Shown here in pieces: positions 52,518-63,901 of a DNA stretch of 64,000 nucleotides. The stretch spans positions 992,001-1,056,000 of the forward strand of contig OZ242002.1 in the NCBI GenBank assembly GCA_965204665.1. Reading direction: 5' to 3'. The notes beneath the pieces are model-generated. The model made no database searches, was not told the DNA's origin, and saw only the letters and a program-made list of their open reading frames with translations. Source of the stretch: Nemesobacter sp965204665. Lineage in GTDB: Bacteria; Desulfobacterota_D; UBA1144; Nemesobacterales; Nemesobacteraceae. Positions within the stretch are counted from its first letter, which is position 1. Each line of letters starts with the position of its first letter. The position numbers were made by a program, and so were the translations under genes.

Positions 52518-55500
52518 GAAATCGGGACATCTACAAGAGGGACCCCGGCAGTGGTCTCCTGCTGAACAATGGTGTCGCAGTTGTAACCGACGCTCTAACG
52601 GACGAAGAGCGAAACACATTGCGCTTTGAACTTAAGAATTTTGTCTGCGAGGGCGAATACCAGCGCGGACTTGTACGGATTCTAACATCGTATATCAATA
52701 ATCAAGGTCGACCCGAGCAACCAGCAGCTTGGGTCAGCGGATTCTTCGGTAGCGGTAAGTCTCACTTCGCGAAAATGCTACGGTTTCTGTGGACCGACCA
52801 CACTTTCTCGGAAGATGGTGCTACCGCACGAGGACTAGCCCGACTACCGACCGAAGTATATGACCTGCTCAAGGAGGTCAGTACACTTGGCAAGCATGCC
52901 GGCGGCCTTTGTGCCGCGGCCGGGACTTTGGAATCCGGCCATGAAAGCATCTGGCTGGCGTTGTTGGCGATAGTATTCAAGTCTGCGGGTCTTCCTGAAA
53001 GTTATCCACAGACGCGGTTCTGTCTGTGGCTCAGGAAAAACGGCATCTATGATAAGGTTCGCGCCACGGTGGAGGCCGAAGGGCGTGACTTTCAATATGA
53101 GCTGAACAATATGTACGTAAGTCCGTTGATTGCCAGGGGGTTACTGGCAGCGGACCGCAATTTCGCGAGCGACGAGAAAAAAGCACGGGACGCGTTACGG
53201 GCTCAGTTTCCCATGCGTGCAGAGATAACCAAAGACGAATTCATTGCCACACTGAGGGACACGCTGGCACCCGACGGAGGCGAGATGCCTTGCACTGTCG
53301 TCATCCTCGACGAGGTACAACAGTATATCGGCAACAACATCGATCGGTCATTTGTGGTTCAGGAGGCGGTGGAGACCTGCAGCAAGCGCTTCGGAGACCG
53401 TCTTCTGTTTCTCGGAACCGGTCAGACAGCGCTGTCCGGTACACCTGCGTTGCAGCGACTGCAAGGACGATTCACCGTAAATATTGAACTTTCCGACTCC
53501 GATGTCGAGACCGTGATCCGGCGAGTGGTGCTGGCCAAACGTCCTGACAGCATTAACGACATCAAGGCAGTTCTGGAAGACAATGCGGGCGAACTGGACC
53601 GACATCTGGTCGGAACCAAGATCGCCCCGCGTAGCGAGGACAAATCGGTCTTGGTGGAAGATTATCCGCTGTTGCCAGTCTACCGACGTTTTTGGAAGCA
53701 TATCCTGCAGGCGGTGGACAGCACCGGCACCAACAGTCAACTTCGCACTCAATTGCGCATCGTCTATGATGCTATACGCCACACCGCCGATGAACCACTC
53801 GGAACGGTCATCCCTGCAGATTTTCTGTTCGAAGAGATTTCGACCAATCTTCTTCAGTCAGGTGTTCTACTTAATGAGGTCAATAAGACTATCTCCGACC
53901 AGGATGATGGTTCGCCGGACGGTCGGCTGAAGTCGCGCTTATGCGCACTGGTCTTCCTTATCCGGAAGATTCCTCGTGATGCCGGTGTTGATATTGGAGT
54001 TCGAGCCACACCGGAAATGCTTGCTGATCTACTTATAAAAGACCTATCTGGGGATGGCGCTGTTCTGCGAAGTCGGTTGCCGAAACTGCTTGAGGAACTG
54101 GTTGTCTCGGGCACTCTGATGAAAATTGATGATGAGTACAGTCTGCAGAGTCGGGAAAGTATCGAGTGGATGGCGGAGTTTCGTAACCGACAAACAAAAT
54201 TGATCGGCGATCTGTTTGGAATGAGTAGCAAGCGGGCGCAGCTGCTGAACGAAGCGGTACAAAAATCGATTGGTTCCGTGCCATTGCTCCACGGCAGGTG
54301 CAAGAAGCCCCATAAACTTGACTTGCATTTCGGTTCTGAACCCCCGCAAGGTGCTGACCTCAGGATTTCCGTGTGGGTCCGAGATGGCTGGAGCACAAAC
54401 GAGAAAAATGTCATCGCCGATGCGCGTGAGGCAGGTATCAACAGTCCGGTCATACATGTGTTCATCCCAAAAAGCCAAGCAGAAGCCCTGGCACAGACAA
54501 TCGCCAAGCAGTTCGCCGCGAGGGATACCCTTGAGCACAGGGGTGTGCCTTCAACACCGGAAGGCACTGAGGCCCACCAAGGTATGAATACTCAGTTAAC
54601 CGAAGCCGAAAGCAGTCTACGAGCACTGGTTGCCGATTTGGTCGATTCCTCAAAAGTATTACAAGGGGGGGTGAGCGACCCGAAGAAACCCTGTTTAATA
54701 AGGTTAAGGAAGCGGCAACAGCTTCTCTTGATCGACTCTTTTTCGAATTCAAAGATGCCGATGACGACCGCTGGCACAAGGTCATCACTCGCGCACAAGA
54801 GGGCGTTGAACATCCCCTTGAAACGCTGAATTACAGCGGTAAGACCGCAGACCATCCTGTCTGCTCAAGGGTTTTGTCTTTTGTTGGCGCTGGCAAGAAG
54901 GGCAGGGATGTCCGTGCACATTTTTCCAACCCGCCCTACGGATGGCCCCAGGACGCAGTTGATGCCGCACTCATAAGCCTGTTCGGAAGCGGGCATCTTC
55001 GAGCAAAAACCGACGGTGTGTACCTGAAAACCAACCGACTCAATCAGTCCAATATACCGAAGACTGATTTCCGGGTTGAAACCACGGTCATCAACGCCCA
55101 TCAGCGCATTAAGATTCGAAAACTTTTCATCGAAGCGGGAGTGTCTTGCAAGCCGAATGAGGAGTCGGCGACGGCTGTAGAGTTCCTGAACAAGTTGAAC
55201 GATCTGGCGAGTGCCGCAGGCGGTGATGCGCCGCTACCTGAGGGACCGGACACAAACCACATACTTGATCTAAAGTCACTGACCGACAACGAGCAATTGC
55301 TGAGCATCTTCGAACAATACGACAAACTACTGCGGAACATTAATGATTGGACAAAAGCATCCGAGTTAGCGAAGGTACGTCTGCCAGCCTACAAGCGGTT
55401 ACAGTCCCTAGTTCATCATGCCGATGAATTAGACATTGCCGATGAAGTGCGACCACAGGTCGACGCGATTGCCTCAAATCGCAGATTGCTCGACTGTACA

Positions 55501-55953
55501 GACTCCGTACCGGAGATATCAAAGGCACTTGTTGATGCTTTACGTGCGGCCTTGGTAAAATCGGAAAAGTGTCACGCCGATGTCTTTGATCGGGAATACG
55601 CGCGCATTGAGTCTGCAGAAAGTTGGCAGAAGATTGAGCAGTCCGACCGCCGCCGGATCTTGAGCGAATTAAAGATAACCAAGAATACCAAAGGAGTCAC
55701 AGGGACGGAGCAGGATGTGCTTGAGTCACTCGAACGTATTTCGCTAGATGCTTGGCAAACCCGCACTAATGCCCTGCCCCAAATGTTCACGGAGGCGCGC
55801 ATCCGGGCAGAAAGACTGATTGAGCCGAAGGTTCGTAAGATCGGGTTAGACGCTGTCACATTACATACGCCCAAGGAGGTCAAGGATTGGATAGCGAAAA
55901 CCGAGCTGGAACTGCTTGAGCAAATAGAACAGGGTCCTATCATGGTGTCGTAG
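52514..55953 (+). CDS. brxC: BREX ATPase BrxC, frame interrupted at a G7 run
   Basis: Large P-loop ATPase of BREX. From ATG 52514 (overlapping the brxB stop) the frame encodes GFFGSGKSHFAKML (Walker A, near 76-89) and VVILDEVQQYIG (Walker B, near 263). At 54665-54671 a run of seven G is followed by a shift: this frame continues only to 54829, whereas the neighbouring frame reads ERPEETLFNKVKEAATASLD and goes on to 55953 with VLSFVGAGKKGRDVRAHF. With eight (or five) G both parts join into about 1146 residues, the normal BrxC length. In this sequence the protein would be cut after about 770 residues and lose its C-terminal third. Either a switch or a sequencing error. Confidence 0.88.
54665..54671 (+). 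repeat. G7 homopolymer at the brxC frame break
   Basis: Seven G at codon 718 of brxC. Eight or five G would join the two parts of the frame. Confidence 0.8.
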
Positions 55954-55963
55954 GGAGGTAGTA

Positions 55964-58900
55964 ATTAAGCCACTATCAACGGAACATCGCCGGCAGTTGG
56001 AAAAAACGATCATCAAGGCGCGTGCAACTGCCGAATTTGGTGCCCGTAACGCGTTAGAGGCGCTCGCGATACACCACCACGAGCCATACGGCCATATGAA
56101 CGGAGAACAGCGCAAATTACGCAACCGACTGCGTGCGCACGGGCGTTATCTGGGTGATCGCCTCAATACACGTTCCGGAGATCATGCGATTGACAATCTG
56201 ACCCACGAGTGTGCCTATGAACACTGGCACGGGATGTTGTTCGCGCGATTCCTCGCCGAGAATCATCTGCTTATCGAACCCGAAACGGGAATCGCTATCG
56301 CGTTTGATGAGTGTGAGGAATTGGCAAATGAAGAAGGCATTGACAAGTGGGAGCTTGCGACCCGCTTCGCGCACCGCATGCTACCCCAGGTGTTCCGGCC
56401 AGATCACCCTGTATTTGAAGTGCGGTTCGCCCGTGAATACCGTCTCAAGCTCGAAGATTTGGTTGAGGAACTGTCGGCCGAGATTTTTACGGCCACCAAT
56501 TCGCTCGGCTGGGTGTACCAGTTCTGGCAGACAAAAAGGAAAAAAGAAATCAACCACTCCGAGGTCAAAATAGGGGCAGACGAACTACCTGCAGTCACTC
56601 AAATATTTACCGAGTTCTATATGGTGCAGTTTCTGCTGCACAATTCGCTCGGAGCTTGGTGGGTCAGTCGTCATCCGCAGAAATCTTGCCCCGTCAATCT
56701 GACTTTTCTGCGCCGAACAGAGGATGTATCCCCTGCGGCTGGTCGTCTTGAGGGTTGGCCGGACGACCTTTCGGAGTTTCGCCTGCTTGATCCTTGTTGC
56801 GGGTCGGGGCACTTCTTGGTCGCGTCCTTACTGATGCTGGTACCTATGAGGATGAAACTCGAGGGACTCACTCCTACCGAGGCGATAGATGCCGTCCTGC
56901 GGGAGAATATCCACGGCTTGGAACTCGATCAGCGATGTATAGCGATTGCGGCCTTCGCGCTTGCACTTGAAGCATGGCGTTATCCCGATACAGGTGGGTT
57001 CCGGATGCTTCCGAAACTCAATCTCGCATGGTGTGGACAGCCGATTACCGGCGGAAAGAACCAGTGGCTTGCCCTGGCAGAAGGCAACTCCCGTCTTGAG
57101 AAAGGGATGGAAGTGTTGTACGACACGTTCCGAGATGCACCGACTTTGGGCAGCCTTATTGCCCCGTCACAGTCGTTGTCCAAAGACCTGTTCACCGCCG
57201 GTTTCGACGAACTGCGGCCACTGCTTGAGAAGGCATTACGGGAATATGCCGGCGAAGAGGAGCGGGAGGAGGCCACCATTGCGGCGCTGGGTATCACTGA
57301 AGCCACTCGCATTTTAAGCGGCAGTTATCATCTGGTAATCACCAATGTTCCATACCTTGCTCGCGGCAAACAAAACCGGCGGTTGCGCGAATTCGCCGAG
57401 AAGCGCTATCCGAGTGCCAAGAGCGACCTGGCCAATGTGTTTCTTCGGCGGTGTCTGGATTTCACAAAGAACGGAGAGGCTGGAGTCACGCAAATTGTGA
57501 TGCCGCAAAACTGGCTGTCTCTTGTAAGTTATAGGTCACAGCGCGAGCACTTGCTAAAGGATGTTCGATGGGAATTACTGGTATGGCTGGGAGAACGCGC
57601 ATTCGAGAGCGTTCAAGCGACGGGTGCTTCCCCGATTCTCCTGATGCTGACTCATGTCAATGTCCACCCTGAACATCAAATGCATTGTATTGACGCTAGT
57701 AAATCGCCCACTGCGGCTGAAAAAGCAGAGTTTCTTGAAGTTGGAAAATTAATTCCGGTCAGACAACAGGAACAACTGGAGAATCCAGAAGCGCGGGTTA
57801 TGGCTGAAATATCAGCCGGAGAACTTTTGAATAGACACACAAGTGCATTCACAGGCATTCAAACGGGTGATTATGCTTGCTTCGGGCGAAAATTCTGGGA
57901 ATTTCCCTACCGTCACTCAGACTGGAGATTTCAACAGAGCACCGTCTCGACAACAATCAACTACGGAGGAAGAGAGCATGTCGTACATTGGGGAGAAGAA
58001 GGTGAACTCTACCTTCAGTTCCGTGAAAAAGTACGTATACAGGGGGGGGATTTGGAATAAACAAGGTATTGCCGTATCCCAAATGGGTTCATTACCCGCA
58101 ACACTTTATACGGGAGAATTGTTCGATAACAATTCAAGTGGCTTAGGACCACTGTCTGGAGATGCGCTAGCCGCAGTCTGGTGTTTCTGCTCTTCTCCCG
58201 AATACAACGAGACAGTACGAAAAGTCGATCAAAGTCGTAAAGTTACAAACGCAACACTGGTCAAGGTCCCGTTTGATATAGAGCGGTGGACTCAAGTAGC
58301 ACGCGAGCGCTTTCCGTATGGTCTGCCTAAACCTTATTCTAATGACCCGACACAATGGATATTTCATGGTCACCCTGTTTGTTCCGTGGTCTGGGATGAG
58401 AACTCGAAACAAACAATTCACGGTCGCTTGCGGTCCGACAGTACTGTTCTGCAAACCGCAGTGGCTCGCCTTATCGGTTATCGCTGGCCGGCGGAACAGG
58501 ACTCAAGCATCACACTTGATGATAAGCAGCGAGAATTGGTCGTGCGATGTACAGAACTGCATCAGTTTGAAGATGAGGACGGAATTGTGTGCATACCCTC
58601 AGTCAGAGGTGAGAATGCAGCATCTGAACGACTACTACAACTGCTGTATGCGGCCTATGGCGATGACTGGCACGAAGACATTCTCACCAAATTACTGGAC
58701 GAGTCCAATAGCGTATCTGTTGATGATTGGCTCCGTAACAAATTCTTCGAAGAGCACTGCAAATTGTTCCACCACCGCCCTTTCATCTGGCACATTTGGG
58801 ATGGTCGAAAGCGTGATGGATTTCACGCGCTGATCAACTACCACAAGCTGGCGGAAGGAGAGGGTAAGGGTCGACGTTTGCTGGAATCACTCGCATACAG

Positions 58901-59357
58901 TTATCTCGGCGATTGGGTCACTCGCCAGCAGGATGAGGTTAAGCGAGGCGAAGGTGGTGCCGAGGACCGCCTCACCGCGGCGCTGGAATTGCAGAAATAC
59001 CTCGTCGACATCCTAGAAGGTGAACCGCCCTTAGACCTTTTTATTCGCTGGAAGCCCTTTGAGAGCCAGCCCATAGGCTGGGAGCCGGACATCAATGACG
59101 GAATACGTCTGAATATTCGTCCCTTCATGGCTCAGGATATATCCGGTGGCAAGAAAGGTGCCGGGATATTACGCACTAAGCCGAACATTCACTGGAGAAA
59201 AGACCGCGGTAAGGAATCAATCCGCGACTCGGTGCAATTTCCTTGGTTCTGGAAGGATGGAAAGTTTGCTGGTGACCGTATCAATGATGTGCATCTTGCA
59301 AATACCGAGAAACATTCCTCCAGAGATTTAACTGCTCCCCCTGAAAAAGAGAACTAA
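55964..59357 (+). CDS. pglX: BREX adenine methyltransferase PglX, frame interrupted at a G8 run
   Basis: Methylates an adenine in the BREX recognition site, marking host DNA. The N-terminal half has RLLDPCCGSGHFLVASLLML (SAM motif I, near 274) and VITNVPYLARGKQ (motif IV near 460, NVPY in place of NPPY). At 58042-58049 eight G break the frame: the first frame ends at 58060, while the next reads GGIWNKQGIAVSQMGSLPAT and runs to 59357. Seven (or ten) G give one chain of about 1130 residues, the usual size. The lost part holds the target-recognition half. Start: GGGAGG at 55953-55958 points to ATT 55964 (then KPLSTEHRRQLEKTI), fitting the family better than TTG 55997. Confidence 0.9.
58042..58049 (+). 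repeat. G8 homopolymer at the pglX frame break
   Basis: Eight G at about codon 693 of pglX. Seven or ten G would restore the full-length frame. A G run in pglX is the known phase-variation switch of the Streptomyces coelicolor Pgl system. Confidence 0.85.
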
Positions 59358-59365
59358 CGAGGACT

Positions 59366-61693
59366 ATGGATAACATGGACAACACAGTTATTGAAGCACT
59401 TGTTGGATCTCTGCAGGATGCCGCTAAATTTAACCCCGCCGATGTTGTGCGTCCTTGCGTGGTTCTATGGACGGACCATGACTCTCAGTGGCAACCGATC
59501 ATAGCACAGATCAGGAAACTACTACCACAGTTGTTGACTTTCGGTGACTACATGCCTGAACACCGTAGCGGGCCGGCCATCTGGTTGCGAAGCGTGGTCG
59601 ATCGGGCGATACCGGAAATTGAGATAGACCAAGACACCACGCCGGTCATGTACCTTCCCGGCGTCAGTCGGCAGGAATTGCGCGCGGCCCAAGAGTGTCC
59701 AGACAATCTTAAGCCTTTGGTTGAACTTCAGTATCGTGGCGTTTGTTGGACGCAGAAAAACGGCAAGGACTGGACTGTAGAAGCATTCTTCGTTTCGAAG
59801 GAAGGTGGCTTGGGACTTGATGTGGTGCGTGATGCGGCCACCCGACGGGCAATGATGGGCGCACTATCCGAACTTGCTACCACCTCGGTCGACCGACTGA
59901 AGCATAAGCGTCTTGAGGCGGAAGATTTCGACAACCTCTTCTCTGATGATCCGGTAAAGGACCTGTTGTTGTGGTTGAATGAACCAAAGACAGTAAAGTC
60001 AGAATGGGATGGTAGTCGTTGGGATGCGTTTAAATCACGATGCAAAGCGGATTTCAAGTTTGATCCCGACAAAGATGGTGAACTGGTCGGAGCGGAGTTG
60101 TTAGGGAAACGGGTCGATTCTTGGGGAAAAGTATGGAAACGATTTACCGAATCCCCGAAACTTTATCAGAATATGCCGGAACTTCTACGTAAGGCAAAGC
60201 CTGCAGGGGACCTCTGCATTGAATCATCCTCGTCCTGGCCGCAGAACAACGAAGAGAAGGAGACCGAGTTGCAACAAGAACTACTCGGACTTGAGAATTT
60301 ACCTCTATCCGAAGCGCGAGAGCGTGTACTTAAGTTGGAGGAGATCCATGGTTCGCGGCGAGAATGGGTCTGGGAAAAGTTAGGACTGTCTCCACTGGCG
60401 AACGCACTTGGGCACATAGCTCTGCTTGTGGAAACTGCCAAAACCAATCTGAATGGCTCATCAATACAGGAGATGGCAAAATCATACAAAGATTCTGCTT
60501 GGAGGGTTGATGCTGAGGCGTTGTTAGCCGCTGCCGCTGTAAGATCAGCGGCTGATAGGCAAGCCATAAGCAAAGCTTTGGATGTCGTATATCGTCCTTG
60601 GCTTGAATCGGCCGCGGAACACCTTCAGTTCCTCGCGGACAAAAAGTCATTGTCTAGGCACGACACGAAGTCTCAGGAAGATTTGCTCGTTGAACCAGGC
60701 GGTATCATGTTGTTTGTCGATGGTCTTCGATTTGACGTATCGCAGCGTCTGATCACACGAATGAGGGATAAAGGTTGGACCGTGGTCCTTTCTACCCGAT
60801 GGGCTGGATTACCTACAGTGACGGCGACGGCCAAACCTGCAGTATCACCTGTCAGAAAAGACATTAAAGGTATTTCACCTGGAGAGAGTTTTCTTCCGAT
60901 AACAGTGGATGACGAGCAGCCGTTGACGACAAAACGCTTTCACAAGTTACTGGAATTGTCAGGCTATCAATGTCTTGGTGCAGACGAAACTGGTGATCCC
61001 GATGGTCGTGGATGGACCGAGAACGGTAAATTCGACAAATTAGGGCATTCGCTGGAGGATGAACTCGCTGGCCAGATTGAAGAAGAGATCGAAAATCTTC
61101 TTGAACGTATAGAAGTCCTGTTCAAATCTGGATGGCGTGAAATCTGTGTGTTGACGGATCATGGTTGGCTTTGGTTGCCCGGTGGATTACCCAAGGTTGA
61201 TCTTCCCAAGTACCTGACAAGAAGTCGCTGGGCTCGATGTGCATCAATTAAGGGTGAGTCCAGAGTGAAGGTACCCACCGTATGTTGGTATTGGAATGTA
61301 AACGAGCGGGTAGCAGTGGCGCCTAGTATCGCGTGTTTCAGTGCCGGCAACAAATACGCCCATGGTGGATTAAGCTTGCAGGAGAGTCTAGTCCCCATCA
61401 TCCGGGTGACTGCAGGCAAAGTGAGCACAATGAAAATCGATGAGATTCGCTGGACAGGCATGCGTTGTCGTATCCTTGTTCATAGCTCTCAACCGGGGTT
61501 GTCGGTGGATCTGCGTACGAAGGTAAACGATGCAGGTTCTTCGGTGAGCCAACCATGTGTTCTGGATGCTGACGGTTCTGCGAGCATCTTAGTTGCGGAT
61601 GATAAGTTTGAAGAAGGTTTCCAGGTAGTGGTGGTTGTGCTTGATGCCGACAACCACGTGACCGCGAAACAACATACGATCATCGGAGGTTAG
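59366..61693 (+). CDS. pglZ: BREX alkaline-phosphatase-fold protein PglZ
   Basis: Core BREX protein, 775 residues, intact. The PglZ domain shows the alkaline-phosphatase metal sites: GGIMLFVDGLRFDVSQRL (near 445-462) and the later CVLTDHGWLWLPGG (near 594), plus NKYAHGGLSLQESLVPII (near 670) with another metal-binding His. The N-terminal part (VVLWTDHDSQWQPIIAQI) is typical of type I PglZ. Starts nine bases after pglX, with GAGG upstream. No G run is present. Its biochemical role in BREX is not settled. Confidence 0.95.
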   Translation: MDNMDNTVIEALVGSLQDAAKFNPADVVRPCVVLWTDHDSQWQPIIAQIRKLLPQLLTFGDYMPEHRSGPAIWLRSVVDRAIPEIEIDQDTTPVMYLPGVSRQELRAAQECPDNLKPLVELQYRGVCWTQKNGKDWTVEAFFVSKEGGLGLDVVRDAATRRAMMGALSELATTSVDRLKHKRLEAEDFDNLFSDDPVKDLLLWLNEPKTVKSEWDGSRWDAFKSRCKADFKFDPDKDGELVGAELLGKRVDSWGKVWKRFTESPKLYQNMPELLRKAKPAGDLCIESSSSWPQNNEEKETELQQELLGLENLPLSEARERVLKLEEIHGSRREWVWEKLGLSPLANALGHIALLVETAKTNLNGSSIQEMAKSYKDSAWRVDAEALLAAAAVRSAADRQAISKALDVVYRPWLESAAEHLQFLADKKSLSRHDTKSQEDLLVEPGGIMLFVDGLRFDVSQRLITRMRDKGWTVVLSTRWAGLPTVTATAKPAVSPVRKDIKGISPGESFLPITVDDEQPLTTKRFHKLLELSGYQCLGADETGDPDGRGWTENGKFDKLGHSLEDELAGQIEEEIENLLERIEVLFKSGWREICVLTDHGWLWLPGGLPKVDLPKYLTRSRWARCASIKGESRVKVPTVCWYWNVNERVAVAPSIACFSAGNKYAHGGLSLQESLVPIIRVTAGKVSTMKIDEIRWTGMRCRILVHSSQPGLSVDLRTKVNDAGSSVSQPCVLDADGSASILVADDKFEEGFQVVVVVLDADNHVTAKQHTIIGG

Positions 61694-61700
61694 GCTGAAA

Positions 61701-63749
61701 ATGGAGTTGGATCAACTCGACTGTCTTGCAGCGGAGGTGTTTGACGGCTATCTGGTAAGGAAAGACTTGGTGCGCAAGTACAGCCGTCAGTATCCGGTTC
61801 CGACATATGTGGTCGAGTTTCTATTAGGGCGCTATTGCGCAAGTACAGACGAACAGGAGATCAAGGAAGGTCTGACCATTGTTGAGCGACAACTGGCCGT
61901 CCGAACGGTGAGAACGGGTGAAGAAGAGTTGTGTAAGGCCCGTGCTCGCGACCACGGTTCAATCAAGTTAATCGACATCGTTCGGGCTAGGTTGGATGCC
62001 AGAACTGACTCCTTGGTTGCCGAGTTACCGAGCCTCGGAATCAAGGATGTGCGCATAGACGATAACCTAGTCAACCAGAACGAGCGGATGCTTACGGACG
62101 GTTTTTACGGAGAAGTAACACTGAGCTACGACGCAGCGATAGCCCAAGAAAGAGGTGGGCGACCCTTTGCGATCGACAGCTTGCGTCCTATACAGTTTTC
62201 TAGGGCCGATGTCCTCGACACCTTCAAGCGAGGTCGACGCGACTTCACGACCGAGGAATGGAGAGGATTTCTGCTACGAAGTGTCGGCCTCGAGCCGACC
62301 GTGCTATCCGAGCGTGCGCAGATAATCGGCCTCTTGCGCATGGTGCCGTTTGTCGAGCGTAATTACAACATGGTCGAACTGGGTCCGCGAGGCACCGGCA
62401 AGAGCCATCTGTTCCAGCAAATCTCCCCGTATGCGCATCTTGTCTCAGGCGGTAAGGCGACTGTAGCCAAGATGTTTGTCAACAATGCCACCGGCCAGCG
62501 GGGACTGGTGTGCCAGTACGATGTTGTTTGCTTCGATGAGATCTCTGGAGTGTCGTTCGACCAAAAGGACGGTGTCAACATCCTCAAGGGTTATATGGAA
62601 TCCGGCGAATTTTCCCGGGGCAAGGACAGCATACGGGCTGAGGGTGGTATTGTCATGGTCGGAAACCTTGATGGCGAAGTTGAGCAACAACAACGCATAG
62701 GTCACCTTTTTAGTCCCTTGCCGCCGGAGATGCGGAACGACACCGCGTTTATGGATCGGATACACGCTTATGTTCCCGGCTGGGACTTCCCAAAACTCAA
62801 TCCTAACGAACACTTCACAGGTCACTTTGGCTTGGTTAGTGATTTTCTGTCCGAGTGCTTCAGCCGATTGCGAAAGGGGAACCGAGTTCCGATTCTGCAG
62901 GGACGGGTTAACTATGGGGGCGCCCTGAGCGGCCGCGATATCACCGCAGTCAACAAGACCGTGAATGGTCTTTTGAATCTTTTATATCCGGATCCTGAAA
63001 TGCCTGTGCCGGATGAAAAACTGGAGGAGATAACTCGTGTTGCCTTGGAAGTTCGTCGCAGGGTCAAGGAACAGCAGAAGCGAGTCTTCAAAAGCGAATT
63101 CCGAAATACACATTTCAGTTATGCAATTGGTGAAAACGGTATTGAGAAGTTCGTCTCTACGCCGGAACTGCACAGCGCCGAGGCGATTGATCTTGACCCC
63201 TTGCCGCCGGGACAAGTCTGGGGTATCAGTCCTGGGGTACCTGAGACCGGTCCGAGCCTCTATCGAGTCGAAATAACCGTGGGTAGGGGCAGTGGTGTAA
63301 AAATCCTAAATGCTCCGGTCCCGCCGGCCTTTCGAGAGAGCGTCAGATATGCCGAGCAGAATCTGTACACACGTGCCAGGGAGTTTGTTGGTGATCGTGA
63401 CCCGCGCGCCCATGAATTCTCGGTACAACTCAGGGCGCTGGACAACGATCGAAACGGTACTTCCCTCGGTCTACCTGTATTGATGGCCCTGTGTAGCTGC
63501 TTGCTCGAAAAGAGTATGAAAGGCGGTTTGATCGTAGTAGGTGCATTGAACCTCGGAGGCTCCATTGAACCTCTTGTCAATACCGTCGGCATCGTCGAGG
63601 TCGCTATCGAAAAAGAGGCCGATACCATATTGATACCTGTTTCGGCGCGGAAGCAATTGTTGGAGATCTCCGACGACATGGCTACGCGAATCAATGTCCG
63701 GTTCTACTCGGACACGCCGGATGCGCTACTGAAGTCATTGCTGGACTGA
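61701..63749 (+). CDS. brxL: BREX Lon-like AAA+ protein BrxL
   Basis: Last gene of the BREX operon; 682 residues, intact. An AAA+ module is marked by VELGPRGTGKSHLFQQI (Walker A, near 224-240) and VVCFDEISGVSFD (Walker B, near 275). The C-terminal Lon-like protease domain has the dyad Ser in NRNGTSLGLPVLMALCS (near 586) and Lys in EKSMKGGLIVVGALNLGG (near 605). BrxL forms a DNA-binding ring in characterised systems and is typical of type I BREX. Its presence completes the order brxA-brxB-brxC-pglX-pglZ-brxL. Confidence 0.95.
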   Translation: MELDQLDCLAAEVFDGYLVRKDLVRKYSRQYPVPTYVVEFLLGRYCASTDEQEIKEGLTIVERQLAVRTVRTGEEELCKARARDHGSIKLIDIVRARLDARTDSLVAELPSLGIKDVRIDDNLVNQNERMLTDGFYGEVTLSYDAAIAQERGGRPFAIDSLRPIQFSRADVLDTFKRGRRDFTTEEWRGFLLRSVGLEPTVLSERAQIIGLLRMVPFVERNYNMVELGPRGTGKSHLFQQISPYAHLVSGGKATVAKMFVNNATGQRGLVCQYDVVCFDEISGVSFDQKDGVNILKGYMESGEFSRGKDSIRAEGGIVMVGNLDGEVEQQQRIGHLFSPLPPEMRNDTAFMDRIHAYVPGWDFPKLNPNEHFTGHFGLVSDFLSECFSRLRKGNRVPILQGRVNYGGALSGRDITAVNKTVNGLLNLLYPDPEMPVPDEKLEEITRVALEVRRRVKEQQKRVFKSEFRNTHFSYAIGENGIEKFVSTPELHSAEAIDLDPLPPGQVWGISPGVPETGPSLYRVEITVGRGSGVKILNAPVPPAFRESVRYAEQNLYTRAREFVGDRDPRAHEFSVQLRALDNDRNGTSLGLPVLMALCSCLLEKSMKGGLIVVGALNLGGSIEPLVNTVGIVEVAIEKEADTILIPVSARKQLLEISDDMATRINVRFYSDTPDALLKSLLD

Positions 63750-63901
63750 ACTTCAAGGACGGATTCGAGTTGGGGTTATGTACAATCGTAAACTGTCACC
63801 TTCTGACGAACACTTGCACCCGAAATTGTGAGAAAAAGCCCTCTGTTTTTAGGTCATTCATGCCCGGATCAGGGTGATTTCAGCAATTCTTCGGGAGATA
63901 T
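63750..63901. other. Intergenic stretch after BREX
   Basis: About 150 bases; no terminator hairpin or gene recognised. Confidence 0.35.

Noticed and set aside
54785..55953. A separate gene starting inside the end of brxC
   Set aside because: The reading upstream of 54874 in this frame continues with BrxC-like sequence back to the G7 run; it is the second part of brxC, not a new gene.
57843..59357. A separate gene overlapping the end of pglX
   Set aside because: The sequence from 58050 on is the C-terminal part of PglX, joined through the G8 run; the apparent start at 57843 lies in the pglX frame of another phase.
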